Below, in pieces: positions 1 to 8,779 of a DNA stretch of 13,289 nt. Location: assembly GCA_012032075.1 (NCBI GenBank), contig JAAURU010000048.1, positions 1 through 13,289 on the forward strand. Reading direction: 5' to 3'. The position numbers and the translations under genes were made by a program. Every line of letters begins with the position of its first letter. Position 1 is the stretch's first letter. A model generated the notes under the pieces. The model saw only the letters and a program-made list of their open reading frames with translations, was not told the origin of the DNA and searched no databases. The DNA comes from Flavobacterium sp. (GTDB lineage: Bacteria; Bacteroidota; Bacteroidia; Flavobacteriales; Flavobacteriaceae).

Positions 1-1643
1 AAAAATTGTGGGATGCTGCTACATTATTGGATAAATTCAACAAGACTCCAAATATAGAAGAAAAAAATCATATTATTTGAAAGCTCGAATGCTATTCAAA
101 TCTTGCGAAGCGATTCTTTCTTTCGTAGATGCTGATAACTATGCATTTTTAAATCAGCCTAATCTTTTAAAAGTAGGAGAAGAAGATTTTACCGATATAA
201 AAATAAGAGAACCAAACGGTTTTCAGGTTGTAGAAGAACTTTTATATGAAGAAAATGTAGCTTTAAAAGAACTTGAGAGTAAAGTAGAAAGTATTAGCAT
301 AAAATTAAAATTCTTGCATAAAAATCAAACCTTACAGTTTTTAAAAAAACATCATATCCTTTGGATTATCAGAGATGCTATTAATAGAGTGGCTTTAACA
401 GGTATAACTGGATTCGATTCTCCTGTTTTAGAAAATTCATTAGAAGAAAGTATAACTGTTTATAATTCTTTGAAAGATATACTTGTTATTTATGAAAATG
501 AATTTACCAATAAAAAAATATATCAAAATTGGCTAAACCAACTTGAAACTAGTATCATTTTTTTAGGAAGTGAAAATTTCGAAAAGTTTGATCGATACAC
601 TTTTATTAAAGAGCACACACACAAAGTACTTGGGATTTGGAAGGAAACAGTTTCCGATTGGAAAGTTGAATTTCCTTTTAAACAAGCCATTAATTATGAA
701 GTGGCTAATTTGTTTACCAATGCTACTTTTAATATCAATTATTTTACTGATCAAAAAGGAAATCCTATAGAAACAGCTAAAGTAGCTTTAGGTAAATTAC
801 TATTTGAAGATAAAACGTTATCTAAAGATAAAAGTATAAGCTGTGCAACATGTCATAAAAGCGAATTATATTTTACTGATGGTTTAGCAAAATCACCTGG
901 AACTACTCGTAATTCTCCTACATTGTTTTATGCAAGCTTTGCAAAAAGGTTTTTTTCATGATAAACGAACAGGAAGTTTAGAAGGACAAATTGTAGATGT
1001 GGTCAATAATCCAAATGAGTTTCACTTATCCTTGAACGATTTAGAAAACAGAGTATTAGAAAAACCAGAATATATAAGCGCTTTTACAAAAGTATATCAA
1101 AAAGACATAGACAATCATTTAATTAGAAATGCAATCGCTTCCTATATAATGTCTTTAACTCCTTTCAATTCAAAATTTGACTTAAATATGCAAGGAAAGG
1201 AAAATACCTTAACACAAAACGAAATCAATGGTTTTAATGTTTTTATGGGAAAAGGAAAATGTGCTACTTGCCATTTTGCACCCTTGTTTAATGGATTAGT
1301 GCCTATCCAGTTTCAAGAATCAGAAATTGAGTTAATTGGTGTTCCAAAATCAAAAGACACTTTGAATGCTGAAATAGATAGTGACTTAGGACGTTATACT
1401 ATTTATAAAACCGAAGAAAGAAAATACTTCTTTAAAACTCCCACAGTTCGTAATATAGAAAAAACAGCTCCTTACATGCATAATGGAGTATATACAACTT
1501 TAGAGGAAATCATTGATTTTTACAATAAAGGAGGAGGAAAAGGATTAGGAATAGAATTGAAATATCAAACACTTCCATCAGAAAAGTTGAACTTAACAAC
1601 TCAAGAAAAGAAGATTAATACTTTCTATGAAAACACTTACTGA
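1..1643 (+). pseudogene. Di-heme cytochrome c peroxidase (MauG/CcpA family) with N-terminal imelysin-like domain; partial, two frameshifts
   Basis: Probable periplasmic enzyme that reduces hydrogen peroxide with electrons from small c-type cytochromes. Seen: two CXXCH heme-binding motifs (CATCH at 842-856 and 1260-1274) and a C-terminal YMHNG segment of the kind that ligates heme in this family. The roughly 230 residues before the first heme motif are helical and carry a 'KARMLFKSCEAIL ... EPNGFQVVEE' pattern that I associate with the imelysin-like domain fused to peroxidases in Bacteroidota. The gene runs in from before base 1, so signal peptide and start are not visible. The reading frame breaks twice. 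Bases 3-77 read KLWDAATLLDKFNK and so on in one frame, a shift near 75-78 leads to the frame used to about 940, and a second shift at 938-947 leads to the frame that ends at the TGA at 1641-1643. Conserved sequence continues across both breaks, so this is one gene; sequence error is as likely as real inactivation. It converges with the DUF1573 gene 46 bases away. Confidence 0.85.
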
Positions 1644-1689
1644 CAAAACTAAAATAACGTCCATTTTGGAGCTTTTCTATTAAAATAAA

Positions 1690-2085
1690 CTATTTATTTT
1701 CTTTCACAATAACTGTACCCTTAATCCTAAGAGGAACAACACCATTTGGTTTATTCACAGCGTTACTTTCAACAGTAATTGTTTTACTAATTGGGCCAGG
1801 ATTCATATTATATTTCACAGTAATCTTGTCTGATTTTCCTGGCATAATTGGCTCAGAAGGTTTGTCTGCAACAGTACAACCACAACTGGAATTTACACTT
1901 GAGATAATTAATGGAGCGTTACCAGTATTCGTAAATTCAAAAATACAAACACCATCATCTTCTCCTTTTACTACGTCACCATAGTTGATTGTTTCTGTTT
2001 TAAATTCAATTTTTGGGCCATCTTGACCAAATGAACTTAAACTAAACAAGCAAATTACTAAAAACCCAAATAAATTTTTCATCAT
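1690..2085 (-). CDS. DUF1573 family secreted protein
   Basis: A 131-residue protein of unassigned biochemical role. It has a signal peptide (about residues 1-20, MMKNLFGFLVICLFSLSSFG, then Gln-Asp), so it should be exported. The rest is one small beta-sandwich with the DUF1573 hallmarks: 'INYGDVVKGE' near the start, 'FEFTNTGNAPLIISSV' followed by the 'SSCGCTV' cysteine pair, then 'PIMPGKSDKITVKYN' and a final 'PLRIKGTV' strand. Length is usual for single-domain members. These proteins are very common in Bacteroidota and are proposed to be periplasmic or cell-surface beta-sandwich modules; no catalytic residues can be named. Two adjacent ATG codons (2083-2085 and 2080-2082) could start it; the second would remove only one Met. 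It is transcribed away from valS and toward the peroxidase gene. Family call is firm, function unknown. Confidence 0.92.
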   Translation of the reverse strand: MMKNLFGFLVICLFSLSSFGQDGPKIEFKTETINYGDVVKGEDDGVCIFEFTNTGNAPLIISSVNSSCGCTVADKPSEPIMPGKSDKITVKYNMNPGPISKTITVESNAVNKPNGVVPLRIKGTVIVKENK

Positions 2086-2171
2086 ATTTAAAATTAATGA
2101 TTTATGTAAAAATAAATCTTTTTATCGCAAAGAACAAATTAAAAACCTTTTTTTATTTTAGCTTATATCGT

Positions 2172-2179
2172 TACTTTTG
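2172..2179 (+). promoter_or_regulatory. Candidate -7 promoter box (TACTTTTG) for valS
   Basis: TACTTTTG matches the Bacteroidota -7 consensus TAnnTTTG exactly. The expected -33 TTTG is only TTTT at the right distance, so the match is partial. Transcription would start near 2186, giving valS a 5' leader of about 230 nt that contains the repeat at 2254-2357. A weaker alternative close to the gene is TTTG at 2371-2374 with TAATTTTA at 2394-2401 (19-base spacing), but it would leave almost no leader before the ATG at 2414. Confidence 0.45.
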
Positions 2180-2253
2180 CATTTCAATTAATACAAAATG
2201 TGTACCAAAATTTATTTTTTCTCTTTTGAGCGAGTCAATAATCTTCATTTGGA

Positions 2254-2357
2254 AGCCTTTTTCCTGCTGTCCGCTGCAATCTTTTATTGCACAAAACAAG
2301 CAATTTAAAAAGAGAACTATAATAAGCAATAAAAGGATTTCCACTTCCATCAGGGCT
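2254..2357. repeat. Intergenic hairpin repeat, copy A
   Basis: Inverted arms surround a 35-base loop. The inner stem is 2281-2290 (CTTTTATTGC) with 2326-2335 (GCAATAAAAG), 10 perfect pairs. AATC/GATT extends it past one bulged G, and outer CCTG/CAGG (2263-2266, 2351-2354) and AGC/GCT (2254-2256, 2355-2357) can also pair. The left arm matches copy B (11861-11888) at 20 of 28 positions without gaps, the right arm (2326-2357) matches 11925-11956 at 25 of 32, and the loops share AAGCAAT. I counted these by eye. It resembles a degenerate short repeat that I recall as common between genes in Flavobacterium genomes. It sits between the candidate promoter and valS, so it may be part of the valS leader. 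Confidence 0.75.
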
Positions 2358-2413
2358 AATTAGCTAAACTTTTGGCTTTTTTGGTCACTTTATTAATTTT
2401 AGAAAAACACAAA

Positions 2414-5050
2414 ATGAACAATACAATTCCCGCACAATTTAACGCAAAAGACGTAGAACAAAAATGGTACGATTACTGGATGAAAAACAAGTATTTTCAC
2501 TCAACACCAGACAAACGTACACCCTATACAATAGTAATTCCTCCACCAAATGTTACTGGTGTTTTGCACATGGGACACATGTTGAACAACACTATTCAAG
2601 ATGTTTTAATTCGTAGAGCAAGACTAAAAGGATTCAACGCTTGTTGGGTTCCTGGAACAGACCATGCTTCAATTGCAACCGAAGCAAAAGTAGTGGCAAA
2701 ATTAAAATCGGAAGGCATTAATAAATCCGATTTAACGCGTGAAGAATTTCTAAAACACGCATACGATTGGACTGACAAATATGGTGGAACTATTCTAGAA
2801 CAACTAAAACAATTAGGATGTTCTTGCGATTGGGACAGAACTAAATTCACAATGGATGAAGATATGTCAGCTTCTGTAATTAAATCTTTCGTTGATTTAT
2901 ACAATAAAGGAATGATTTATCGCGGTTATCGAATGGTAAATTGGGATCCAGAAGCAAAAACAACTTTGTCAGATGAAGAAGTAATTCACGAAGAACGTCA
3001 AGGAAAATTATATTACATCAATTATAAAGTTGAAGGTACAAATGATGTTTTAACCATCGCAACAACACGTCCAGAAACTATTTTTGGAGATACTGCCATT
3101 TGTATCAATCCAAATGATGAACGTTTTACACATTTAAAAGGTAAAAAAGCTATTGTTCCTATTTGCAACAGAATTATTCCAATTATCGAAGACGAATATG
3201 TGGACATCGAATTTGGTACAGGTTGCTTAAAAGTAACTCCAGCTCATGATGTTAACGATGCAGCATTAGGAAACAAGCACAATCTTGAAATCATCGATAT
3301 CTTTAATGAAGATGCTTCGTTAAATAGTTTTGGATTGCATTATCAAGGAAAAGATAGGTTTGTTGCTCGTGAAGAAGTTGCTAAAGAATTAGAAGAGAGT
3401 GGTGTTTTAGTAAAAACTGAAATCCACATGAATAAAGTGGGAACTTCAGAAAGAACGAAAGCCGTTATTGAACCAAGGTTATCAGATCAATGGTTTTTGA
3501 AAATGGAAGAGTTGGTTAAACCAGCCATTAAAGCAGTTTTAGAAACTGAAGAAATTAAACTATATCCAAGTAAATTTAATAATACATACGCACATTGGCT
3601 TAATAATATTAGAGATTGGAATATTTCTCGTCAATTATGGTGGGGACAACAAATTCCAGCTTATTTCTATGGTGATGGAAAAGAAGATTTCGTAGTTGCA
3701 GAAAATATTGAAGAAGCCTTAAAGTTAGCTCAGGCAAAAACTTCCAACTTCCAACTTCGTACTTCTGACTTAAAACAAGATGCAGATGCTTTAGACACAT
3801 GGTTCTCCTCTTGGTTATGGCCAATGGCTGTTTTTGGAGGAATTTTAGATCCAGAAAGTGAAGATTTTAAATACTATTACCCTACAAATGACTTAGTAAC
3901 TGGCCCAGATATTTTATTCTTTTGGGTTGCTCGTATGATTATTGCAGGTTATGAATACACAGGAAAAAAACCTTTCAATAATGTATATTTAACAGGGTTA
4001 GTTAGGGATAAACAACGTCGTAAGATGTCAAAATCACTTGGGAATTCTCCTGATCCATTAGAATTAATTGAAAAATTTGGTGCAGATGGAGTTCGTGTTG
4101 GATTGCTTTTAAGTGCTTCTGCAGGAAATGATATCATGTTTGATGAAGAATTATGTAATAATGGTAAAGCTTTCGCGAATAAAATTTGGAATGCCTTCCG
4201 ATTAATTAAAGGATGGGAAGTGGCCGATATTGCACAACCAGAAGCATCTAAAATTGCGATTGATTGGTATGAAGCTAAGTTGCAACAATCATTAGCTGAA
4301 ATTGAAGATAATTTTGAAAAATACAGATTGTCTGATGCTTTAATGAGCATTTACAAATTGGTTTGGGATGATTTCTGTTCTTGGTTCTTGGAAATTATTA
4401 AACCAGCTTACCAACAACCTATTGATAAAACTACTTTTGATAAAGCAATTGAATTATTAGAAGCTAATTTGAAATTATTACATCCTTTTATGCCTTTCTT
4501 AACGGAGGAAATTTGGCAATATATTGCAGAAAGAACTCCAGAACAAGCTTTGATTATTTCAACTTGGCCAACAATGAAAGACACAAATGCTAGCTTAATC
4601 GCTGAATTTGATTTTGCAGCAGAAGTTATTTCTGGAATTAGAACCATTCGTAAAGAGAAAAATATTGCTTTTAAAGACCTTATCGATTTAAAAGTGATTA
4701 ACAATGAAAAAGTAACGACAAATTTTGATGCTGTAATCATAAAGTTAGGAAACATTGATAGTTTAGAATATGTTACTCAAGCAATAAACGGAGCGTTGAC
4801 TTATAGAGTAAAATCAAACGAATATTTTATTCCAATTGCTGGTAACATCGATATAACTGCTGAAATTGATAAATTAGAAGCGGAATTAAAATATATACAA
4901 GGTTTCTTGAAATCAGTGCAAATAAAATTGTCAAACGAGAAGTTTGTAGCTAATGCTAAACCAGAAATAATTGCAAATGAAAGAAACAAAGAAGCTGATG
5001 CCTTAGCTAAAATTGCAACAATTGAGCAAAGTTTAGAAAGTTTGAAATAA
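2414..5050 (+). CDS. valS: Valyl-tRNA synthetase
   Basis: Cytoplasmic class I aminoacyl-tRNA synthetase that charges tRNA-Val with valine using ATP. The 878-residue product is of normal length. The HIGH signature appears as HMGH (residues 52-55, after PPPNVTGVL). The editing (CP1) domain carries TTRPETIFGDTA from residue 217 and the TPAHDVNDAALG segment near 275. Then follow the WNISRQLWWGQQIPAY block, DTWFSSWLWP, and the KMSKS loop at 537-541. An anticodon-binding helical domain is followed by a charged coiled-coil tail (about 813-878, starting near AEIDKLEAELKYI), as usual for ValRS. The ATG at 2414 (MNNTIPAQFNAKDVEQKWYDYW) is chosen because the family begins this way; an in-frame TTG 42 bases upstream would add only unconserved residues. 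A strong hairpin terminator follows the TAA. Residues around 443-453 are encoded by a 7-base tandem repeat, noted separately. Confidence 0.98.
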   Translation: MNNTIPAQFNAKDVEQKWYDYWMKNKYFHSTPDKRTPYTIVIPPPNVTGVLHMGHMLNNTIQDVLIRRARLKGFNACWVPGTDHASIATEAKVVAKLKSEGINKSDLTREEFLKHAYDWTDKYGGTILEQLKQLGCSCDWDRTKFTMDEDMSASVIKSFVDLYNKGMIYRGYRMVNWDPEAKTTLSDEEVIHEERQGKLYYINYKVEGTNDVLTIATTRPETIFGDTAICINPNDERFTHLKGKKAIVPICNRIIPIIEDEYVDIEFGTGCLKVTPAHDVNDAALGNKHNLEIIDIFNEDASLNSFGLHYQGKDRFVAREEVAKELEESGVLVKTEIHMNKVGTSERTKAVIEPRLSDQWFLKMEELVKPAIKAVLETEEIKLYPSKFNNTYAHWLNNIRDWNISRQLWWGQQIPAYFYGDGKEDFVVAENIEEALKLAQAKTSNFQLRTSDLKQDADALDTWFSSWLWPMAVFGGILDPESEDFKYYYPTNDLVTGPDILFFWVARMIIAGYEYTGKKPFNNVYLTGLVRDKQRRKMSKSLGNSPDPLELIEKFGADGVRVGLLLSASAGNDIMFDEELCNNGKAFANKIWNAFRLIKGWEVADIAQPEASKIAIDWYEAKLQQSLAEIEDNFEKYRLSDALMSIYKLVWDDFCSWFLEIIKPAYQQPIDKTTFDKAIELLEANLKLLHPFMPFLTEEIWQYIAERTPEQALIISTWPTMKDTNASLIAEFDFAAEVISGIRTIRKEKNIAFKDLIDLKVINNEKVTTNFDAVIIKLGNIDSLEYVTQAINGALTYRVKSNEYFIPIAGNIDITAEIDKLEAELKYIQGFLKSVQIKLSNEKFVANAKPEIIANERNKEADALAKIATIEQSLESLK
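3740..3772 (+). repeat. Heptanucleotide tandem repeat inside valS
   Basis: Five consecutive units of period 7 read ACTTCCA, ACTTCCA, ACTTCGT, ACTTCTG and ACTTA. They encode TSNFQLRTSDL within a variable loop just before the conserved DADALDTWFSSW block. The reading frame is intact. ACTTCNN heptads like this are something I associate with intergenic short repeats in Bacteroidota; here one is used as coding sequence. Confidence 0.7.
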
Positions 5051-5068
5051 TATATTTTATTTATTACA

Positions 5069-5098
5069 AAAATCCTTATTGAATTCAATAAGGATTTT
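5069..5098 (+). terminator. Rho-independent terminator of valS
   Basis: A perfect 30-base palindrome, two 15-base arms meeting at GAATTC (5069-5083 with 5084-5098), lies 19 bases after the valS stop. It carries the GC-containing core ATCCTTATT/AATAAGGAT and is followed by CGTTTTTC. It is A-flanked on the other side, so it could also stop transcription from the opposite strand, but no minus-strand gene needs it. Confidence 0.88.
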
Positions 5099-5206
5099 CG
5101 TTTTTCATCTAGTTTTTTAACTTTTCATCGATATTATATTAAGAGCTGGTTCTATTGCTTTTATTTTAGTTATATTAGCAATTACTTAACAAATTCTTAA
5201 TATTTT

Positions 5207-8200
5207 ATGAAAAAAATTACGCTTTGGCTTTTTGCTATTTTTACATGTTGGCAATTAGAAGCCCAAATAGGTGCTTATACCTTTTCTCAAAGTACAGGTT
5301 CTTATACAGAAATTACAGGGGAGACTGTATTAGCAACACAAACAACTGCTAGTGGAACTGCGGCAACTTCATTAGACGATGTTAATTATACTATTGTGTT
5401 ACCATTTGATTTTACGTTTAATGGTAGTGCTTACTTAATGGGTTCAAACCTATATGTCAATACTAACGGTTTTATTTCAATAGGTACTACAAGTCCAATT
5501 GCAGGAGTGTATGGACCTATTGGAAATACTGGAACGTTTTCAAATGCATTTTCTCCCTTTGGTTTGGATCTTAACGGAGGTTATGCTGCAGTTGGAACAA
5601 ATGTATCAGGATCACCAGATTTAACAATTACATCTGGTTTAGCTTCTGAATTTGTTGTTGGAGCAGTAGTTTCGGGAACGGGGATTCCTGTCAACACTAC
5701 AGTTGTTTCAGTAACAGGTGCAACGGTTACATTAAGTGCAAATTGTACTAGTGGCGGAACAGGTAGAACTTTTCATGTTGCTATAGGAAAAATAAGTTAT
5801 GTTTTATCTGGAACTGCACCTAATAGAAGTTTGACAATTCAATATAAAAGAATACGTCCATATAATACAACTTTGAGAACTTTAGACTTTCAAATTATTT
5901 TAAATGAAACAACTAATACAGTTAGTTTTGTATATGGAAATGCAGTAGGTTCAACAACTTCTTCAACTCCACAAGTAGGATTAAGAGGAGCAAATAATAC
6001 ATTATTTAATAATAGAACAAGTACTACTGATTGGTCAGCTACTACTGCTGGAGCAACAAATACAGCAACTATTACGTTTAGCAGTACAGTTTTACCTACT
6101 TCAGGTCTTACTTATACTTGGACACCACCAAATTGTGCTGCACCAAGTGGATTTAATGCTACATCAGTTTTAGCTACTACAGCAACTTTAAATTGGAATG
6201 CAATTGTACCATCACCATCTGTTGGATATGAGTATTTTTATTCAACAGTTAATACAACACCTACAGTTGCAGGTACTGCTACTACAGCAACAACTGCTAA
6301 TTTAACTGGATTAACTGCTAACACACTTTACTATGTTTGGTTAAGAAGTGATTGTGGAGGAACTCAAAGTGCATGGGGCGGACCATTTACCTTTAGAACA
6401 AATTGTACAGTTGCTTCAGCACCTTGGACATATGATGTTGAAAGTGCTACTGTAACTACTAACTCTACTGTAACCGATTGTTGGTCTTCAAATCCAACTG
6501 CAACAACTACAGCTTTTAGATGGGATGTTACTGGTACTGGCACAACTCCATCAGCTGGAACTGGTGCTTCAGTTGCAAATAGTGGAGTAAAATATTTTTA
6601 TACAGAAGCGACAAGTGGTACCACTGGAGCAATTGCTGAACTCTATTCTCCTTTGGTTGATGTTAGTGCATTAACGGTTCCGTCATTACAGTTTTATTAT
6701 CATATGTTTGGAGTAGCAATGGGTGAATTGCACATTGATGTATACAACGGTTCAACATGGACAAATGATGTGGATGTGATTATTGGTCAACAACAAACTA
6801 TTCAAACAGATCCATGGCTAAATAGAATTGTTAATTTATCAGCTTATTCAGGAATAATTCAGGTTCGATTTAGAGGAATTAGAGGTACAGATTTTACTGG
6901 GGATATTTCTTTAGATGATATTCGAATTGTTGAAGCTCCAACTTGTATACCGCCTACTAATTTATTAGTAAACAATATAACAACAACTTCCGCAAGTATG
7001 AATTGGACAGAAAATGGAAGTGCATTTGATTGGGAATATGTTTTACAAGCACCAGGAACAGGTGTTCCTTCAGGTTTAGGAACTCCGATAGATACCCAAC
7101 CTTTTTCTATTACAGGATTGATGTCAAATACAAATTATGAAATATATATTAGATCTGTTTGTAGTTTTGGAGATAAAAGTTCATGGGTTGGGCCAGTCAC
7201 TTTTAGAACTCCATGTGTGGCTTATACAATACCTTATTTTGAAGGATTTGAGTCAGGTTATGTTCAAGATGCTTCTGTTAGTGGATGTTTATCACAAGAG
7301 TCGATTACTGGCACACAAGTTTGGAGTGCGAATACTTCTTTAACAGATTACAACAGAACACCTAGAACGGGTTCATGGAATGCATATTTAAGATATGGTA
7401 ATGAAGATTGGATATTTATCCCAATCGATTTAGTTGGGGGAACTAGTTATACTATGCAGTTTTATGCTCGTCAAGATGGAGCAACAGCTACAAATGCTAA
7501 TGTTTTAGCAAGTTATGGAACCACCGCGACTTCTGCAGGAATGACTAATGTGATTGTGCCTTCAACTGGAATCGTTAATGGAAATTACCAACAATTTGTT
7601 GGAACCTTTACACCAGCTACTTCGGGTACTTATTATGTGGGAATTAAAGGATTTATGAATTTTTCTCCATGGTATATTTCGATTGATGATATCTCAATCA
7701 ATGTAACACCTGCTTGTCAAGATCCATTTGGATTAACTGTTTCAAATTTATCAAGTACTGCTGCAGATTTATCATGGTCAGCAACTTCTGGAAATTATGA
7801 ATATGTATTAGATAATTTAGTTGCAAATCCTACAGGATCAGGTATTGCTACAACGGCTTTGACCTACAATGCTAGTGGATTAACTCCTTCTACAGTTTAT
7901 TACTTTCATCTAAGAACAGATTGTGGGGCAGGAACATTTAGTAATTGGACAACATTAATGTTTACTACAGCACCATCACCACCTGCAAATGATTTATGTA
8001 CAGCAGCACAAGTTTTAACAATAGGAGGTGTTTTTGTTGATAATGAAGTTATTGGAACAAATGTAGGTGCAACAAATTCAACAGTACCTGATCCTTTGTG
8101 TGCAAACTATTTAGGTGGAGATGTTTGGTATCAAGTTACAATCCCTACTTCAGGAAGTGTAATAATAGAAACAAATAGTAATGGCACTACACTGAATGAT

Positions 8201-8647
8201 ACAGGAATGGCAGTTTACTCAGGAAATTGCGGAAATTTATTACTAATTGAATGTGATGATGATGATAGTTTAGACGGATTATTTTCTTTAATTTCATTAT
8301 CAGGAAGAACAGCTGGAGAATTAATTCATGTAAGAGTTTGGGAATATGGTAATGACGTCTTTAATCAATTTAAAATTTCTGCATACGATGCTTCATTAAG
8401 TTCTTCAAGTTTTAATGTAGCTGGTTTCAGAGTTTACCCAAATCCAGTGAAAGATATTTTAACATTAGAATATACAACTTCAATTTCATCAGTTAAAATT
8501 ATTAACTTGTTAGGTCAAGAAGTAATATCAAGAAATGTTAACGATAATGAGACTAAAATTGACATGTCACAATTAAATAGTGGTGCTTATATTGTTAATG
8601 TTATTATTGATGATACTGTACAATCTATAAAAGTAATTAAAGAATAA
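5207..8647 (+). CDS. Secreted multidomain protein: fibronectin type III repeats, jelly-roll domains, type IX sorting domain
   Basis: A 1146-residue probable cell-surface or released adhesin-like protein; its ligand cannot be read from the sequence. It has a signal peptide (1-20, MKKITLWLFAIFTCWQLEAQ) and an N-terminal beta domain (about 21-300) interrupted by a Gly/Ser/Thr/Val-rich module at about 129-191. Then come three fibronectin type III-like domains (about 310-398, 580-669, 837-921), each opening with Cys and ending in a 'W..P.TFRT'-type strand. Between them lie two MAM/cleaved-adhesin-like jelly-rolls (about 400-578 and 670-836), each ending in an ISLDDIRI or ISIDDISI strand. A pre-C-terminal domain (about 927-1068) begins ANDLCTAAQ and contains GGDVWYQV and a CDDDD loop that may bind calcium. 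The type A sorting domain (about 1074-1146) has FRVYPNPVKDIL, NLLGQEV and SGAYIVNV. The T9SS exports such proteins across the outer membrane and removes this tail. It stands alone between two terminators. Composition is rich in Thr, Ser, Ala and Gly, as expected for surface proteins. Confidence 0.93.
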   Translation: MKKITLWLFAIFTCWQLEAQIGAYTFSQSTGSYTEITGETVLATQTTASGTAATSLDDVNYTIVLPFDFTFNGSAYLMGSNLYVNTNGFISIGTTSPIAGVYGPIGNTGTFSNAFSPFGLDLNGGYAAVGTNVSGSPDLTITSGLASEFVVGAVVSGTGIPVNTTVVSVTGATVTLSANCTSGGTGRTFHVAIGKISYVLSGTAPNRSLTIQYKRIRPYNTTLRTLDFQIILNETTNTVSFVYGNAVGSTTSSTPQVGLRGANNTLFNNRTSTTDWSATTAGATNTATITFSSTVLPTSGLTYTWTPPNCAAPSGFNATSVLATTATLNWNAIVPSPSVGYEYFYSTVNTTPTVAGTATTATTANLTGLTANTLYYVWLRSDCGGTQSAWGGPFTFRTNCTVASAPWTYDVESATVTTNSTVTDCWSSNPTATTTAFRWDVTGTGTTPSAGTGASVANSGVKYFYTEATSGTTGAIAELYSPLVDVSALTVPSLQFYYHMFGVAMGELHIDVYNGSTWTNDVDVIIGQQQTIQTDPWLNRIVNLSAYSGIIQVRFRGIRGTDFTGDISLDDIRIVEAPTCIPPTNLLVNNITTTSASMNWTENGSAFDWEYVLQAPGTGVPSGLGTPIDTQPFSITGLMSNTNYEIYIRSVCSFGDKSSWVGPVTFRTPCVAYTIPYFEGFESGYVQDASVSGCLSQESITGTQVWSANTSLTDYNRTPRTGSWNAYLRYGNEDWIFIPIDLVGGTSYTMQFYARQDGATATNANVLASYGTTATSAGMTNVIVPSTGIVNGNYQQFVGTFTPATSGTYYVGIKGFMNFSPWYISIDDISINVTPACQDPFGLTVSNLSSTAADLSWSATSGNYEYVLDNLVANPTGSGIATTALTYNASGLTPSTVYYFHLRTDCGAGTFSNWTTLMFTTAPSPPANDLCTAAQVLTIGGVFVDNEVIGTNVGATNSTVPDPLCANYLGGDVWYQVTIPTSGSVIIETNSNGTTLNDTGMAVYSGNCGNLLLIECDDDDSLDGLFSLISLSGRTAGELIHVRVWEYGNDVFNQFKISAYDASLSSSSFNVAGFRVYPNPVKDILTLEYTTSISSVKIINLLGQEVISRNVNDNETKIDMSQLNSGAYIVNVIIDDTVQSIKVIKE

Positions 8648-8669
8648 TTATTTTAATTTATTATTTATT

Positions 8670-8699
8670 AAAGCTCTGATTTTTTTCAGAGCTTTTTTT
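8670..8699 (+). terminator. Rho-independent terminator of the adhesin-like gene
   Basis: AAAGCTCTGA (8670-8679) and TCAGAGCTTT (8686-8695) form a perfect 10-base stem around six Ts. The T-run continues to 8699. It lies 22 bases after the stop codon. Confidence 0.92.
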
Positions 8700-8754
8700 C
8701 TTAAGAGTAAATAGGTATTTAATGAAGTTAGTATCCGATTATTCTAAATTTCAG

Positions 8755-8762
8755 TATCTTTG
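8755..8762 (+). promoter_or_regulatory. -7 promoter box (TATCTTTG) of the class-V aminotransferase gene
   Basis: TATCTTTG is an exact match to the Bacteroidota -7 consensus TAnnTTTG, 17 bases before the ATG at 8780. Transcription would start about 5-8 bases downstream, giving a very short leader. A clear -33 TTTG is not present at the usual distance; TTAG at 8728-8731 is the nearest. Confidence 0.6.
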
Positions 8763-8779
8763 TATCAAACTAAATCCTT

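Larger units (their letters stand above)
2086..2413. other. Divergent spacer between the DUF1573 gene and valS
   Basis: These 328 bases separate two divergently transcribed genes. They hold a plus-strand TAnnTTTG box at 2172-2179 and a hairpin-forming repeat at 2254-2357, both listed separately. Short ORFs exist on both strands (36 residues at 2198-2308 plus, 59 residues at 2171-2350 minus), but they overlap the repeat and I do not accept them as genes. No clear TAnnTTTG box was found for the minus-strand DUF1573 gene; the nearest candidate reads TTCTTTGC around 2128-2135 on that strand. Confidence 0.6.

Noticed and set aside
1644..1689. Possible bidirectional terminator between the converging peroxidase and DUF1573 genes (TCCA-TTT-TGGA)
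   Set aside because: The stem is only four pairs with a three-base loop; too weak to annotate, although the position would suit.
2198..2308. Plus-strand ORF of 36 residues (MCTKIYFFSFERV...) 19 bases after the box at 2172-2179
   Set aside because: Attractive position, but the coding part runs into the repeat, the sequence resembles no protein I know, and it overlaps an antiparallel ORF. It is better explained as leader sequence of valS.
2171..2350. Minus-strand ORF of 59 residues with a hydrophobic N-terminus (MEVEILLLLIIVLF...)
   Set aside because: It lies across repeat copy A, and the homologous frame in copy B hits a stop soon after the loop, so it is not conserved. It has no promoter box and overlaps the plus-strand promoter candidate.
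2372..2413. Upstream TTG start for valS adding 14 residues (MAFLVTLLILEKHK)
   Set aside because: The added residues are unlike ValRS N-termini, and the ATG at 2414 begins the conserved MNNTIPAQF segment.
5171..5178. TATATTAG as a -7 box for the adhesin-like gene
   Set aside because: It departs from TAnnTTTG in the TTTG part and has no -33 partner; in DNA this A/T-rich it is probably chance.
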